Notes: generated from the sequence alone by a model not told the origin. Shown: positions 51,071 through 59,968, numbered from the stretch's first letter. The stretch: 64,000 nucleotides of DNA from an uncultured Flavobacteriaceae bacterium (GCA_947500385.1 CANMSA010000010.1:154821-218820), one strand, 5' to 3'. A program made the numbers and translations.

Positions 51071-51197
51071 AGCTTCATACTTGCCCATTTGAAAATATAA
51101 AGGGGGTTGCGGGGGATACGAAAACTATAGGGAGGTCGAGGGCCTTGCCCTATCGGGCGGCAAGGCCATCTCAAAATATAGTATTGCCTACCGGCAA
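50977..51197. repeat. G-rich direct repeats and strong hairpins
   Basis: AGGGGGTGCGGGGGAT (50977-50992) and AGGGGGTTGCGGGGGAT (51101-51117) are near-identical, 124 bp apart. They are followed by hairpins GGCCTTGCC/GGCAAGGCC (51141-51149 with 51159-51167) and TTGCC/GGCAA (51184-51197). The region looks non-coding and structured. With the GTTGGAAC array it forms a 500-bp control region, possibly the phage origin. Confidence 0.5.
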
Positions 51198-51203
51198 TAA
51201 TCT

Positions 51204-51482
51204 TCACTCTACTATTCGATGCCGTTCCCAATTCGTTTGTGGAATTCTCCAATAGCCCAAAACGGACATGATCAAGAAGGTGGTTCTGGAGGGATATCGG
51301 TAATACAACTTAAAATCCAAGGTATCAGGCTCGAACTCCACATAAAACCCTTCCATACTCATGGGCTTGTCATTTTCCATACCGGCATCCTTTAAGGCAC
51401 ATTGGTACCGCTCTCCCCCAATCTCTGCCAAGAGGAGCTTTAGCTGCGTTTTGTCATAGTTTCGAAATACTAATTTGGACAT
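51204..51482 (-). CDS. Small phage protein
   Basis: A 92-aa protein (MSKLVFRNYDKTQLKLLLAEIGGERYQCALKDAGMENDKPMSMEGFYVEFEPDTLDFKLYYRYPSRTTF) with alternating strands and one hydrophobic stretch near the end (LIMSVLGYWRI). It lies alone next to the repeat region and is divergent from the SRAP gene. Unrecognised. Confidence 0.5.
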   Translation of the reverse strand: MSKLVFRNYDKTQLKLLLAEIGGERYQCALKDAGMENDKPMSMEGFYVEFEPDTLDFKLYYRYPSRTTFLIMSVLGYWRIPQTNWERHRIVE

Positions 51483-51557
51483 TATCCAAAAATATGGATT
51501 TATTCCATTTTACAGGAATCTATTTAATTTTTAATTTGGTGCTATAAAAACCAAGCT

Positions 51558-52334
51558 ATGTGCTACAGTACACGTGTGATCCGAAAAGCAAAAGAATTGG
51601 AACTTCACTACCAAGCCAAACTCCTATTCGGTGACATGCCGGAAGACCAAGAACTTATCTATAACCATGCCCATGGGTTTGCACACCCGAATATGTGGAT
51701 CATGCCACAGAAAAGAAAGGGACATCTTTTACCGGCCAAGTGGGGCATCATGCCTAAAGATTCATACGGTGCGGATTACAAAAAATATTTCAAGGACAAT
51801 TGGAAAGCGAGGCACGGATTAAATCTAAGAGGGGACGACATTTTTGATAATTATTATTACGGAAGCATTGCCACCTCCAAAAGATGCATCATACCCGTAG
51901 ATGGCTTTTTTGAACCCCACACGACTTCCACCAAGATAAAAGGCAAGCCTTTTAAAGTACCCTTTTATTTCAAAAGGAAGGATAATAAGATTATGAATTT
52001 AGCTGGTCTGTATAGCGTTACACAAGACAAAATGGTAACCTTTGCGATTTTCACGCACCAAGCCACACCGATGTTCGAAGCCATTCACAATGAACCGGCC
52101 AACAAAAAGGGTGATTACAGAAGACCTGTAGTATTAGACGATGACGAAGCCGTATACTGGCTCCGGGATGATCACAATAGAGATGATATAATGGACATTA
52201 TAAACAATGACCTACCGGACTATGAGTTTGATGCCTGGCCAATAAGCACGGATTTAAAGAAACGTAACGGCGAAGGAGACCGACCGGATATCATTGATAA
52301 GGTGGAATACGAAGAAATCGAAATCGACTATTGA
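51558..52334 (+). CDS. SRAP / YedK-HMCES family protein
   Basis: A 258-aa protein with the SRAP signature: catalytic Cys2 after Met removal (MCYS), GFFEPH in the centre (GFYEW in typical members) and AIHNEPANKKGDYRRPVVL near residue 190 (IHdRMPVIL in typical members). SRAP proteins bind single-stranded DNA and form a covalent link with abasic sites, protecting them during replication. It reads rightward alone, beside the origin-like repeats, and may protect phage DNA or host forks after SOS induction. Confidence 0.88.
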   Translation: MCYSTRVIRKAKELELHYQAKLLFGDMPEDQELIYNHAHGFAHPNMWIMPQKRKGHLLPAKWGIMPKDSYGADYKKYFKDNWKARHGLNLRGDDIFDNYYYGSIATSKRCIIPVDGFFEPHTTSTKIKGKPFKVPFYFKRKDNKIMNLAGLYSVTQDKMVTFAIFTHQATPMFEAIHNEPANKKGDYRRPVVLDDDEAVYWLRDDHNRDDIMDIINNDLPDYEFDAWPISTDLKKRNGEGDRPDIIDKVEYEEIEIDY

Positions 52335-52453
52335 ATTCCTGAAGCAATAAACTCCATTAACTGGCCATCTTCTGTAACAAAAACCTCTCCTTTGCTATTG
52401 GTCAAAATAAGCTTGTCATCTTCGTAGAGGGTATATATGGTAATTTTTTCCAT
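52328..52453 (-). CDS. 41-aa phage microprotein
   Basis: A 41-aa acidic protein (MEKITIYTLYEDDKLILTNS ... EDGQLMEFIASGIQ) from ATG 52453. It overlaps the SRAP gene end by 7 bp in convergent orientation. Good amino-acid composition and a clean ATG-to-TAG frame support it. The strand-turn-strand pattern could be a tiny beta hairpin protein. Function unknown. Confidence 0.45.
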   Translation of the reverse strand: MEKITIYTLYEDDKLILTNSKGEVFVTEDGQLMEFIASGIQ

Positions 52454-52466
52454 ACCGGCAATTTAC

Positions 52467-52496
52467 AAAAAACCCTCGGCCGTCACCAAGGGTTTT
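52467..52496 (-). terminator. Terminator after 35-aa gene
   Basis: Stem AAACCCT/AGGGTTT (52470-52476 with 52489-52495); on the minus strand it is followed by six T. It lies downstream of the 35-aa membrane protein gene and upstream of the 41-aa gene. Confidence 0.65.
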
Positions 52497-52540
52497 ACCA
52501 ACACTCCAGATATAAAACGCAAAATGAAAAAAGTAAGCTA

Positions 52541-52648
52541 CTATTGAACAACTAGCATGTACATACAGTAAAGCGCCGCGGTGACACAAAGTACTATGAA
52601 TACGGCAAGCAGTGCATTTAATATTTTCTCTCTATCCAGGCGGTTCAT
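52541..52648 (-). CDS. 35-aa membrane microprotein
   Basis: A 35-aa protein starting at ATG 52648 (MNRLDREKILNALLAVFIVL ... MYMLVVQ): a charged N-terminal turn then one membrane helix. A longer frame to 52780 lacks coding character. A terminator directly downstream supports a real short transcript. Size and topology fit a holin-like, antiholin-like or regulatory phage peptide; no family known. Confidence 0.4.
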   Translation of the reverse strand: MNRLDREKILNALLAVFIVLCVTAALYCMYMLVVQ

Positions 52649-52841
52649 CGCACCCAAATATAATTTGCCTTTTTGATATTTTTTTGTGGATATCCGTAAT
52701 GTAAAAAAATAGCTTATTTGTATCTTGCATATCCTCTTCCTGAATTCTAAAAGAGGAAACAATGGAGTATACCAATGCATAAATAAAGCATGATTTGTAA
52801 ATGCTGTGGATTACCTAATTGATGTATAACAAAAAGTTAAT

Positions 52842-53816
52842 ATGAGTAAAAACCAAGATGATTTGACAGATGTACCAAATATAGACGCTGAAGACATTTT
52901 AGCTAGTGTTGACGGCATTCCATTACCTCCAGTAATCAAGAAAAATCTTTGGAAGTCCATAGGAAGACTTACCACCGCTCTAGTCGATATTCCAGTTGCA
53001 CATTTAGAATCTAGGGTAGAACGTGTCAAAGGAGAAACTATGGCCCTAAATCTTTTTCGGGTGAAAGTCGCTGAGAAGGCAGTTGAAAATTTTGTGGGCG
53101 ATGAAAGTCGCATGAACAGGGCTGTAAACTACTTCAGCTCAAAGTTAATTAGAGACCAAGTCAATCGCGAAACGATAGTAGGACAAACCGTTGATGAACT
53201 TGCATACGAAGAATTTGAGGGGGACGCTGAAGAGGAGATAGACGAAGATTGGCTCGAAATGTTCGCACGCTTAGCTGAAACCAAATCAAACAAAGATGTA
53301 CAACTGATTCTTTCAAAGATTCTAAGCGGTGAAATTCGAAAACCAGGTAGTTTTAGTGCGAAGACCTTACAAACTCTTACTTTACTTGATCGAACCACCA
53401 CACAAATATTTCAGCGATTCTGCGCAATTAGTTATGAACCACTATTAACTAGCCTTAATAATAGACTCACCCAAGTAATATGCGAACCGTTTGGCGACCC
53501 GGGGAACAATGCACTTTCAAAATTCGACCTTGGTTACCAAGAACTGTGTCAACTGCAAGACGCTGGATTAATTCAAAATGATTTGACCGCATGGCGAGAA
53601 ATGAAGGGACGTCTATTTACGATTCCCTTTAGGTTGGGAAGTCAAAACTTCGAATTGGCAAACGCGACTAACGAAATCCAAACTAATCCGGTAAAAACCA
53701 AGATTATCAATTTTACTAGAGTTGGACTGGAGTTGAGAATGGTACAAAATAATACAAATCCAGCATATAACGATGAACTCTTAAAATGGGTGAAGTCTAC
53801 CTTTTCCTTAAAATAA
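52842..53816 (+). CDS. DUF2806 family protein
   Basis: A 324-aa soluble protein. The central block DEDWLEMFARLAETKSNKDVQLILSKILSGEIRKPGSFSAKTLQTLTLLDRTTTQIFQRFC matches DUF2806 members (W...FARLAE..S..E...L.GRILAGEI..PGSFS..TL..L..LD). An acidic EFEGDAEEEIDED linker precedes it. The family function is unknown; members appear in accessory and phage-related loci. It is in the plus-strand, AT-rich zone beside the HEPN gene, so an anti-phage role is a reasonable guess. Confidence 0.75.
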   Translation: MSKNQDDLTDVPNIDAEDILASVDGIPLPPVIKKNLWKSIGRLTTALVDIPVAHLESRVERVKGETMALNLFRVKVAEKAVENFVGDESRMNRAVNYFSSKLIRDQVNRETIVGQTVDELAYEEFEGDAEEEIDEDWLEMFARLAETKSNKDVQLILSKILSGEIRKPGSFSAKTLQTLTLLDRTTTQIFQRFCAISYEPLLTSLNNRLTQVICEPFGDPGNNALSKFDLGYQELCQLQDAGLIQNDLTAWREMKGRLFTIPFRLGSQNFELANATNEIQTNPVKTKIINFTRVGLELRMVQNNTNPAYNDELLKWVKSTFSLK

Positions 53817-54113
53817 GATCGCCATACAACAACGACTCCAATATCTTATGTCCAGGCAATGACAGCTTTCGTCAAGCTTTCCCATCCTTGCCAAGGCTCT
53901 GTTAATAGTATTGATACTAATGATAATTCCCAAACAAAAAACTCTGTTCATTATTTACGCTAAAAAAGTATGCCAAACAACTGAAAATAATACAGACTTT
54001 TGATTTAAATGGCAAGACAAGAAAGTATTTATAGCGCCGGCAATTAAGGAAGCAAAAAAATAACTTACGGGTTTAACGCTTTTAGTCTATCTAACAGCAA
54101 AAAATACAACCAA
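53817..54113. other. 297-bp AT-rich spacer
   Basis: No gene, tRNA, strong hairpin or repeat was recognised between the DUF2806 and HEPN genes. It is AT-rich and probably contains the promoter of the HEPN gene. Confidence 0.4.
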
Positions 54114-55034
54114 GTGAAGCAATTTACAGTTTTGATAATAACAAACACGGCAAGTGACCTTAGTAATCTTGAATTTCCTGAATTTAGAATTGTAAATACT
54201 CAATCAGAGGGTTTTAACAAGTTTTTGATTGATACGGCAGTTCCTGAATTTAGTTTTGCTTTAGAAATAAAAGAAGGAATTGAAGAGGATGGGAAAGAGC
54301 GTTATGCAATTGTCAATAAGGACCTGACCAAGACTTTTAATATTAAAAGAATATATGATGCATTTGACTTCCTTGTATTGCTTTTTCCAAGTAATTTAAC
54401 TATAGAGCACATTGTTGAGTTTAAATTTGAAGATAAACGACTTGTTTATAAAAATAGCTTTAAAACGGAAATTTTCTATGATAATCATGAACGTTTTTTT
54501 AGCTTTAAAGAGGAAAAAAAGGATTTAATAAACGATTTCATCAAACAATATTCAAAAGCTTATTCTTCCGTTAAATATTTAAAATCCTCAGCTCAGAACT
54601 ATATGAATGCTTTCGACACTTCTAACTATTACCATTTTTCATTTATCGCTCTCTGTATAAGTCTAGAAAGTATTACAAACGGGAACTCAGAATTAATATA
54701 TAGAATTAAAAGAAATGTTGCAGTAATTTGCGGAAAGAATCCAGAAACAAGTCAAATAATTTTCGACAACATAAATACTATTTATAAGCTTAGAAGTAAA
54801 ATTGTTCACGGATCTGATTTTCCTGATGACAAGGTATATGAATATCTTAATTATCTACAATCAATAGTTTCTAAAACCATAATCGAATTAATAATTCATA
54901 ACATTGATAGTTTAGAATTATTAAATAAGAAAATAACCGCCTTAGGGTTTGGAGATAGAGATAAGTTATCTGAAAATTGGACTGAACTAGTATTAAATGA
55001 TGATGTTGAGAATACCATTTACAATAAAATATAG
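54114..55034 (+). CDS. ApeA-like HEPN domain protein
   Basis: A 306-aa protein, GTG start. The N-terminal half is a beta-rich sensor-like domain (FTVLIITNTASDLSNLEF ... FEDKRLVYKNSFKTEIFYDN). The C-terminal half is an Apea-like HEPN: FIALCISLESITNG, then IYRIKRNVAVICG, then NINTIYKLRSKIVHGSDF, with the RxxxxH RNase motif (R227, H232). HEPN RNases of this kind cut RNA, often tRNA, to abort phage infection. It lies in the plus-strand, very AT-rich accessory zone between replication and late genes, which fits a defence moron. Confidence 0.75.
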   Translation: MKQFTVLIITNTASDLSNLEFPEFRIVNTQSEGFNKFLIDTAVPEFSFALEIKEGIEEDGKERYAIVNKDLTKTFNIKRIYDAFDFLVLLFPSNLTIEHIVEFKFEDKRLVYKNSFKTEIFYDNHERFFSFKEEKKDLINDFIKQYSKAYSSVKYLKSSAQNYMNAFDTSNYYHFSFIALCISLESITNGNSELIYRIKRNVAVICGKNPETSQIIFDNINTIYKLRSKIVHGSDFPDDKVYEYLNYLQSIVSKTIIELIIHNIDSLELLNKKITALGFGDRDKLSENWTELVLNDDVENTIYNKI

Positions 55035-55123
55035 CTTATAATGACCATATCTAATTTGCGCTTCTTTCATTAAACAGAAGATAAGGAAGTTCCAAATTGC
55101 AAAAAAGAATCTCACATCAATCT

Positions 55124-55411
55124 TCAAAACGGATTCCTTGCCACATAAACAGCTTTGTTCTGCAAGTACCCCATAAGCTCTTCCATATCCGTTTCGTAGC
55201 TCAGGATATAAGGATTGGTCTCCATGCGATTGCTCGCATAGCTATAGATCCAGTAAATAAGCCCAACACGCAATTTTAGAATAGGCGCACCGGATTGCCG
55301 GTACCCGGAGATACGTTTCAAATCTTCCGGCAGGGCCTGTACCAAATCTACTGTGACACTTTGGATAGGACTTCCTTTGGGGCGTGGGTTAATGGCGGTG
55401 GCAGTGCTCAT
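55124..55411 (-). CDS. Small phage protein
   Basis: A 95-aa protein (LPEDLKRISGYRQSGAPILKLRVGLIYWIYSYASNRMETNPYILSYETDMEELMGYLQNKAVYVA) ending the leftward early operon. It overlaps the 30-aa gene before it by ATGA. No known family; the aromatic-rich middle is not clearly membrane spanning. Confidence 0.5.
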   Translation of the reverse strand: MSTATAINPRPKGSPIQSVTVDLVQALPEDLKRISGYRQSGAPILKLRVGLIYWIYSYASNRMETNPYILSYETDMEELMGYLQNKAVYVARNPF

Positions 55412-55500
55412 AATATACTTAGGATTAAAATGCCCAGTAGAAAGAAAAGGAACCAGAGCACCAGTTTAACTTCTTTGATTAAAAACTTTAGAATGTTCAT
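55408..55500 (-). CDS. 30-aa membrane microprotein
   Basis: A 30-aa peptide with one strong membrane helix (VKLVLWFLFFLLGILILSIL) after a short basic N-terminus. ATGA overlaps with both neighbours (55497-55500 and 55408-55411) argue that it is translated. Unknown role; it sits in the early operon after the methyltransferase. Confidence 0.55.
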   Translation of the reverse strand: MNILKFLIKEVKLVLWFLFFLLGILILSIL

Positions 55501-55670
55501 AGACTTACATTTTTGATTAATACATCGATATGGCGATATTTTAGTTTGATCCCATCGGCCTCAGGGTATTCCTGGACAACATCTTTGATATCATCGGCAG
55601 CAACGTACATGCGCTCTTCTATCTCATCATCTCCGAGGGTTGTTTTTTGATTTACTTGGAATAGTTTCAT
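55497..55670 (-). CDS. 57-aa early phage protein
   Basis: A 57-aa acidic protein (MKLFQVNQKTTLGDDEIEER ... VVQEYPEADGIKLKYRHIDVLIKNV) from ATG 55670, 3 bp downstream of the methyltransferase stop and coupled by ATGA to the 30-aa gene. The strand-helix-strand pattern resembles tiny phage accessory proteins of Bacteroidetes. Function unknown. Confidence 0.55.
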   Translation of the reverse strand: MKLFQVNQKTTLGDDEIEERMYVAADDIKDVVQEYPEADGIKLKYRHIDVLIKNVSL

Positions 55671-55673
55671 ATT

Positions 55674-56489
55674 TCAAATTTTATAGTTCCATGTTAGCAC
55701 TTCTATTTTTCTTCCAACTCCACCGGCAACACCTAGTCTTTGATCAAAAGATTTCTGAGACCATCCGAATTTCTGAACATGATTGTTTAAAGAAGAATTG
55801 TGATACGACGACAACAAAAACATGCCCTTTATTTTTGACAAAGCATCTAACAAAGCATCAAAATGTTTTTGCGTATAACCTTCGTAATGCCCTTGCCTTG
55901 CGCCGACATATGGAGGATCACAATAAAAAAAAGAGTCTTGGCAATCCATATCCGGAATAAGGACTTCAGCCTTTCGATCACGTATAGAAACTCGGTCGAG
56001 CCTACCAGTATATTCTCCGAACTGCTTTTTCCGATTATCTACTGAAACCGGCGGGTGCCAATTGTCAGATTTGTTTCGGACCCATTGAAAACTGCCGCCT
56101 GCCTCACCACCATAACTCATATTCGTCGCTATGTAATAGGCCCATGCTCTTTTCAAAGGAGAGTGTCCTTTGGGATTATGGTAAATATCCCGCGCCAATA
56201 AGAAGGTATGCTCGCAATGCAAAACTGTACGAACCAACTCATAAAGGCGTTCGAAATCAGTCTTCATTATGGAATAAAAATTAGTAACGTTACCATTAAT
56301 ATCGTTCAACACCTCAATCTTACTCGGGGCTTTCGCCCAAAAAAGTGTAGCCCCTCCAGCAAAAGCCTCCACATAAATTCGATGACTAGGAACCATAGGA
56401 AGTATGTGAGGCATCATTCTTACCTTACCTCCATAGTACTTTGTTGGGGGCCTAAGATTGGGTTTAGTTAATTCGCTTATATTCTTCAT
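55674..56489 (-). CDS. dam: DNA adenine methyltransferase (D12 class)
   Basis: A 271-aa N6-adenine methyltransferase: AdoMet motif VEAFAGGATLFWAKAP near residue 38, NDINGNVTNFY, and catalytic DPPY in SFFYCDPPYVGARQGHYEGYT. The order F.GG before DPPY is the D12 (Dam/DpnM) arrangement. No partner endonuclease is encoded near it, so it probably protects phage DNA from host restriction or marks replication. Encoded just downstream of the primase-helicase in the early operon. Confidence 0.9.
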   Translation of the reverse strand: MKNISELTKPNLRPPTKYYGGKVRMMPHILPMVPSHRIYVEAFAGGATLFWAKAPSKIEVLNDINGNVTNFYSIMKTDFERLYELVRTVLHCEHTFLLARDIYHNPKGHSPLKRAWAYYIATNMSYGGEAGGSFQWVRNKSDNWHPPVSVDNRKKQFGEYTGRLDRVSIRDRKAEVLIPDMDCQDSFFYCDPPYVGARQGHYEGYTQKHFDALLDALSKIKGMFLLSSYHNSSLNNHVQKFGWSQKSFDQRLGVAGGVGRKIEVLTWNYKI

Positions 56490-56500
56490 AACACTACTAT

Positions 56501-59500
56501 TTAAAATGGTAAATCATCATCTTTATCAGACCCGGCAACAGTGGCCACCGCCTCCGCATTTGGTTGGGGAGCTCCTATCGAGGGGTCGGGGCTTTTATCT
56601 TCCTGCAGGGTAATCAGCCCCAGTTCTTTCATCTTCGAATAATTGAAGGCATAGCAGCTTTGGCTGCCGGCCGTACCGAAACGGGTACCTTTTACCAGCC
56701 CAATAAAGTAGGGGCGGCTTTTAAAGTATTGCCGAATGGTGGTTTCGCCAATTACGTCGACCCCCTCGCGTTTGGTAACCTCTTTGTTGTAAAATTGGTA
56801 TACGCTTTTAAGCCTTAGAAACAAGACCGCATCGCGGGTTTCATTTTGCCATGGTACATACCGTTTGTTATCGCCCAGTATCTTGAATTCGATGGGGCTT
56901 TCAATTTTGAAATCCTTGAAATCCTTTATAAAACCGTTCTCAAAAAGAAACTGTACAATGGCCCAAAACTCGGTGAGACCATTACTATCGGCAATCTGAT
57001 CACTGTTCTCTACAATCAGCTTTTTACAAAGGGCCACTACTTCTTTTTCCTCAACCGGAAACGCAAGCTTCTCACTTAAGATTTTAAAAGTGGTAAAGAG
57101 CATGGCTGTATTGGTGAACACCCTTTCTTGGTAGGTATCTTCCTTGAGTTCGTCCTTAAGGGTACGAACGGTCTCTGAATGATATGTTGCAAGGTTGTTC
57201 TCAAAATAACTGCGGTGCTGCACCACTTCAACTACCAAACCGCTGATGCCCTCATTCGTCCAATTCAATAGTTTATTGAACTCGGCCTTTTCTTCGGAAG
57301 TAAAATTCCTGTTTTGAAAAAGCAGGGATACCATTCTACTGGCCAATGCATTCTCCATACGAGTGGGGAGAAATTGCCCGCAGATGTATAATGCTGAGTT
57401 TACCTTATCGTACTGAGTGCGCTTATCGCCGGTATTCATACCTTTCTCCCGACCGATTCCGTTCCAAGCGCCCATGAGCATTCCAAAGGCCTTATCATCT
57501 ATATGCTTATCCTGGTACTCGTCTAAAAACTGAATGGTATTCACGTTTCTACTCAACCTACGGGAAAGGCCCACGGGAGTGGCCTGTGTTAAGTCTAACG
57601 GAGGCAACCGGTAGTAGAAAAAGTTCTGTATGATCTTCCCAAAGGCCGATTTACCGGAATCTTTCTCGCCGAACCCCCCTAACAAGGGAAAACTATCGTA
57701 ATGGGTTAGGAACAGGTCCCGGAAGATACTGGCAAATACAAAAAGTATCCCTACGGTACCTTTTTCCTGAAAAACAGTCCGCATCTGTCCCATCCATTGA
57801 TCAAGGGCGATCGGGCTTTCCTTGAATACGAAAAAGCGATCGTTCTCGTACTTGTCATCCCCATCTTGGTTATCTGCATGCATTACGGAAAAGGCGGGAG
57901 AATAGTAATAATCTACATTCTGGTTGTACTCCCGCTTTTCAGAATCGATACCCTCTAAATGCATGATACCGTACTTGTTTACCCTTCGAAACTTTCCTTG
58001 CCAGTACACCCCATCGGCGAAGGCGAAAAAGCCCTTTTTGTTCCAGCCCATGGTGAGCAATTCCAGTGCAGGGTGAAACTCCCGGTTAAAGCGGATAACA
58101 AACCGATCAAAATGTTCGCTGCGCATACCGTTGTGCGTGTAAAACGCAAAGCCGTTATGGTGAAATAGATAGCGGCGAAACTCGTTAAAACTGGCGAGCA
58201 TATCACTATCAAAATCGATCATGATTTTTTGGCCGGCGGTATTGGTGAGTTCACACAACCGTTTGTTTTCCTTATCACCAAGAATGTGAAAAAGCGGGGT
58301 CAATCGAAAATCGGTACCCTGAAAAAAGCTGCCATTGGTACGTTCAAACCAAAAGGTATTGCCGATGGTCACAAAACCATGCTCCATATACTCATCCATA
58401 TCAGCCCCTTCCGGTAATCGAATATGGTTGGGACGAAGGCCGGTCTTTTTTTCGATACGCTCCTCGGTCTCGGCCACTTCCATTTTACCGATCTCGGCCT
58501 TGATGGCCCCTACGGTAACATCCATCAATTTGGCAATCTGCTTTATGTACACCGTGCGTTTTACCTCGTGTTTTATCTGGTATAAAGACGTACAGATATT
58601 ACTGAATGCTACAGCCTTTTTGTTGGGATCCAGTTTTTGTACCTCGCGCAGGTACTCCTTTTCGTCCTTGCGTAGTTTAGCTATTTCCTCCCGTTTATCG
58701 GCATTAAGGGCCTTGGCTTCCTTCAGTTTACTTCCGCTGAGATCGTCCAGGGCATCATCGCTGATCATTTCGGCCTGTACGGCTTTAATGTTCCCAAGGG
58801 TAACCTCCTTAATCGTCTTTACTTCATCTTCGTATTGATCCCGGATCAGGTCATAGGTATCTACCTTCCAATACAGCGCATCCTTCTTATGGTTGTTTAC
58901 CCATTCGTGCATATTGCCGTCCAGGTTCCGGGCAAACGAATCGGGGTCCTCCCCTTCTGGCAATATGCAAAGGGACACCTGCAACCCATTGGCCAGGCAT
59001 ATATCGATATCTTTTATCGTGGCCCGTTGGCCTGCAGGATCGCCATCGCGCAATAGTATCACCTCCTGGGCATACTTTTTTAGGAGTCGCGCATGGGCAT
59101 CAGTAAGGGCGGTGCCACAACTGGCCACTGTATTTTCACAGCCGTTTTCGTGCATGCCGATAACGTCGGTATAACCTTCGGTAAGGATAGCGGTACCGGT
59201 TTTGGAGATTTGCCTCTTTGCTTGAAACAAGCCATACAAGACACTGGATTTGTCATAAATGGCACTTGCCCTACTATTCAGGTATTTGGCATAGGCCGCA
59301 TCTTTCTCATCATTGCTACGCCGGCCGCCGAAGGCTACCACGGCCCCTTTATGGTTGTGAATGGGAAACATTAACCGGTTCTTAAAAGTATCGTAAGAAT
59401 GGCTGTTTTTGGTATCACTTAGGCCGAGCTCTTTGGCCGTGCCCAACTGCCCCATATTGGTTACCCATTTGGTCACCTCATTTTTCTCGGGCGCAAAACC

Positions 59501-59968
59501 CAATTGAAAGGAGATACGGGTTTCTTCACTGAACTGCCGGGAAGCGATCATTTGTTTGGCCCAATGTTCCGAAGCTAAATTTTTAAGGGTGGATATGTAT
59601 CTCCGTGCTACCTTTCCCAACAACTGATACATTTCGGCCCGTTCATCTAACTTTCGCTGTTGCTCGGGGGTCACTTCCTCTTTATCGAGAAAGATGTTAT
59701 GAATTGATGCTATTTTTTCAACGGCCTCAATAAAATCAATCCCTTCATGTTGCATTACGAAGGTGATACCATCACCACCAGCACCGCTAGAGAAACATTT
59801 GAACATTTGTTTTGAAGGGGAGACGACGAATGAGGGGGTTTTCTCTTCGGTAAAAGGAGAGCAACATTTATAGTTGCCGCCCTCACGTTTTAGCGGTACG
59901 TAATGGTCGATGGTTTTATAGATATCGGCTTCGCGAACACGATCTATGCTGGTTTGGGTGTATCTCAT
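56501..59968 (-). CDS. Primase-helicase fusion
   Basis: A 1155-aa replication protein. The N-terminus is a CHC2-like zinc-finger region (YKCCSPFTEEKTPSF ... MFKCFSSGAGGD) in which the usual His and last Cys are replaced by Thr and Ser. Next is a DnaG-type TOPRIM core (TAILTEGYTDVIGMHENGCENTVASCGTALT, LLRDGDPAGQRAT). The last third carries an SF3-like/DUF927-like ATPase with Walker A GEKDSGKS and Walker B QFLDEYQ. One protein thus gives primer synthesis and probably unwinding. The longest gene of the early operon; its start overlaps the DUF1643 gene by 4 bp. Confidence 0.88.
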   Translation of the reverse strand: MRYTQTSIDRVREADIYKTIDHYVPLKREGGNYKCCSPFTEEKTPSFVVSPSKQMFKCFSSGAGGDGITFVMQHEGIDFIEAVEKIASIHNIFLDKEEVTPEQQRKLDERAEMYQLLGKVARRYISTLKNLASEHWAKQMIASRQFSEETRISFQLGFAPEKNEVTKWVTNMGQLGTAKELGLSDTKNSHSYDTFKNRLMFPIHNHKGAVVAFGGRRSNDEKDAAYAKYLNSRASAIYDKSSVLYGLFQAKRQISKTGTAILTEGYTDVIGMHENGCENTVASCGTALTDAHARLLKKYAQEVILLRDGDPAGQRATIKDIDICLANGLQVSLCILPEGEDPDSFARNLDGNMHEWVNNHKKDALYWKVDTYDLIRDQYEDEVKTIKEVTLGNIKAVQAEMISDDALDDLSGSKLKEAKALNADKREEIAKLRKDEKEYLREVQKLDPNKKAVAFSNICTSLYQIKHEVKRTVYIKQIAKLMDVTVGAIKAEIGKMEVAETEERIEKKTGLRPNHIRLPEGADMDEYMEHGFVTIGNTFWFERTNGSFFQGTDFRLTPLFHILGDKENKRLCELTNTAGQKIMIDFDSDMLASFNEFRRYLFHHNGFAFYTHNGMRSEHFDRFVIRFNREFHPALELLTMGWNKKGFFAFADGVYWQGKFRRVNKYGIMHLEGIDSEKREYNQNVDYYYSPAFSVMHADNQDGDDKYENDRFFVFKESPIALDQWMGQMRTVFQEKGTVGILFVFASIFRDLFLTHYDSFPLLGGFGEKDSGKSAFGKIIQNFFYYRLPPLDLTQATPVGLSRRLSRNVNTIQFLDEYQDKHIDDKAFGMLMGAWNGIGREKGMNTGDKRTQYDKVNSALYICGQFLPTRMENALASRMVSLLFQNRNFTSEEKAEFNKLLNWTNEGISGLVVEVVQHRSYFENNLATYHSETVRTLKDELKEDTYQERVFTNTAMLFTTFKILSEKLAFPVEEKEVVALCKKLIVENSDQIADSNGLTEFWAIVQFLFENGFIKDFKDFKIESPIEFKILGDNKRYVPWQNETRDAVLFLRLKSVYQFYNKEVTKREGVDVIGETTIRQYFKSRPYFIGLVKGTRFGTAGSQSCYAFNYSKMKELGLITLQEDKSPDPSIGAPQPNAEAVATVAGSDKDDDLPF

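Noticed and set aside
50998..51252. 84-codon minus-strand frame
   Set aside because: It starts at TTG, overlaps the end of the 92-aa gene by 49 bp, and runs through G-rich repeats and two strong hairpins; better explained as non-coding repeat DNA.
55674..56489. Restriction-modification system
   Set aside because: Only the methyltransferase is present; no endonuclease or specificity gene is adjacent, so it is called an orphan phage methyltransferase.
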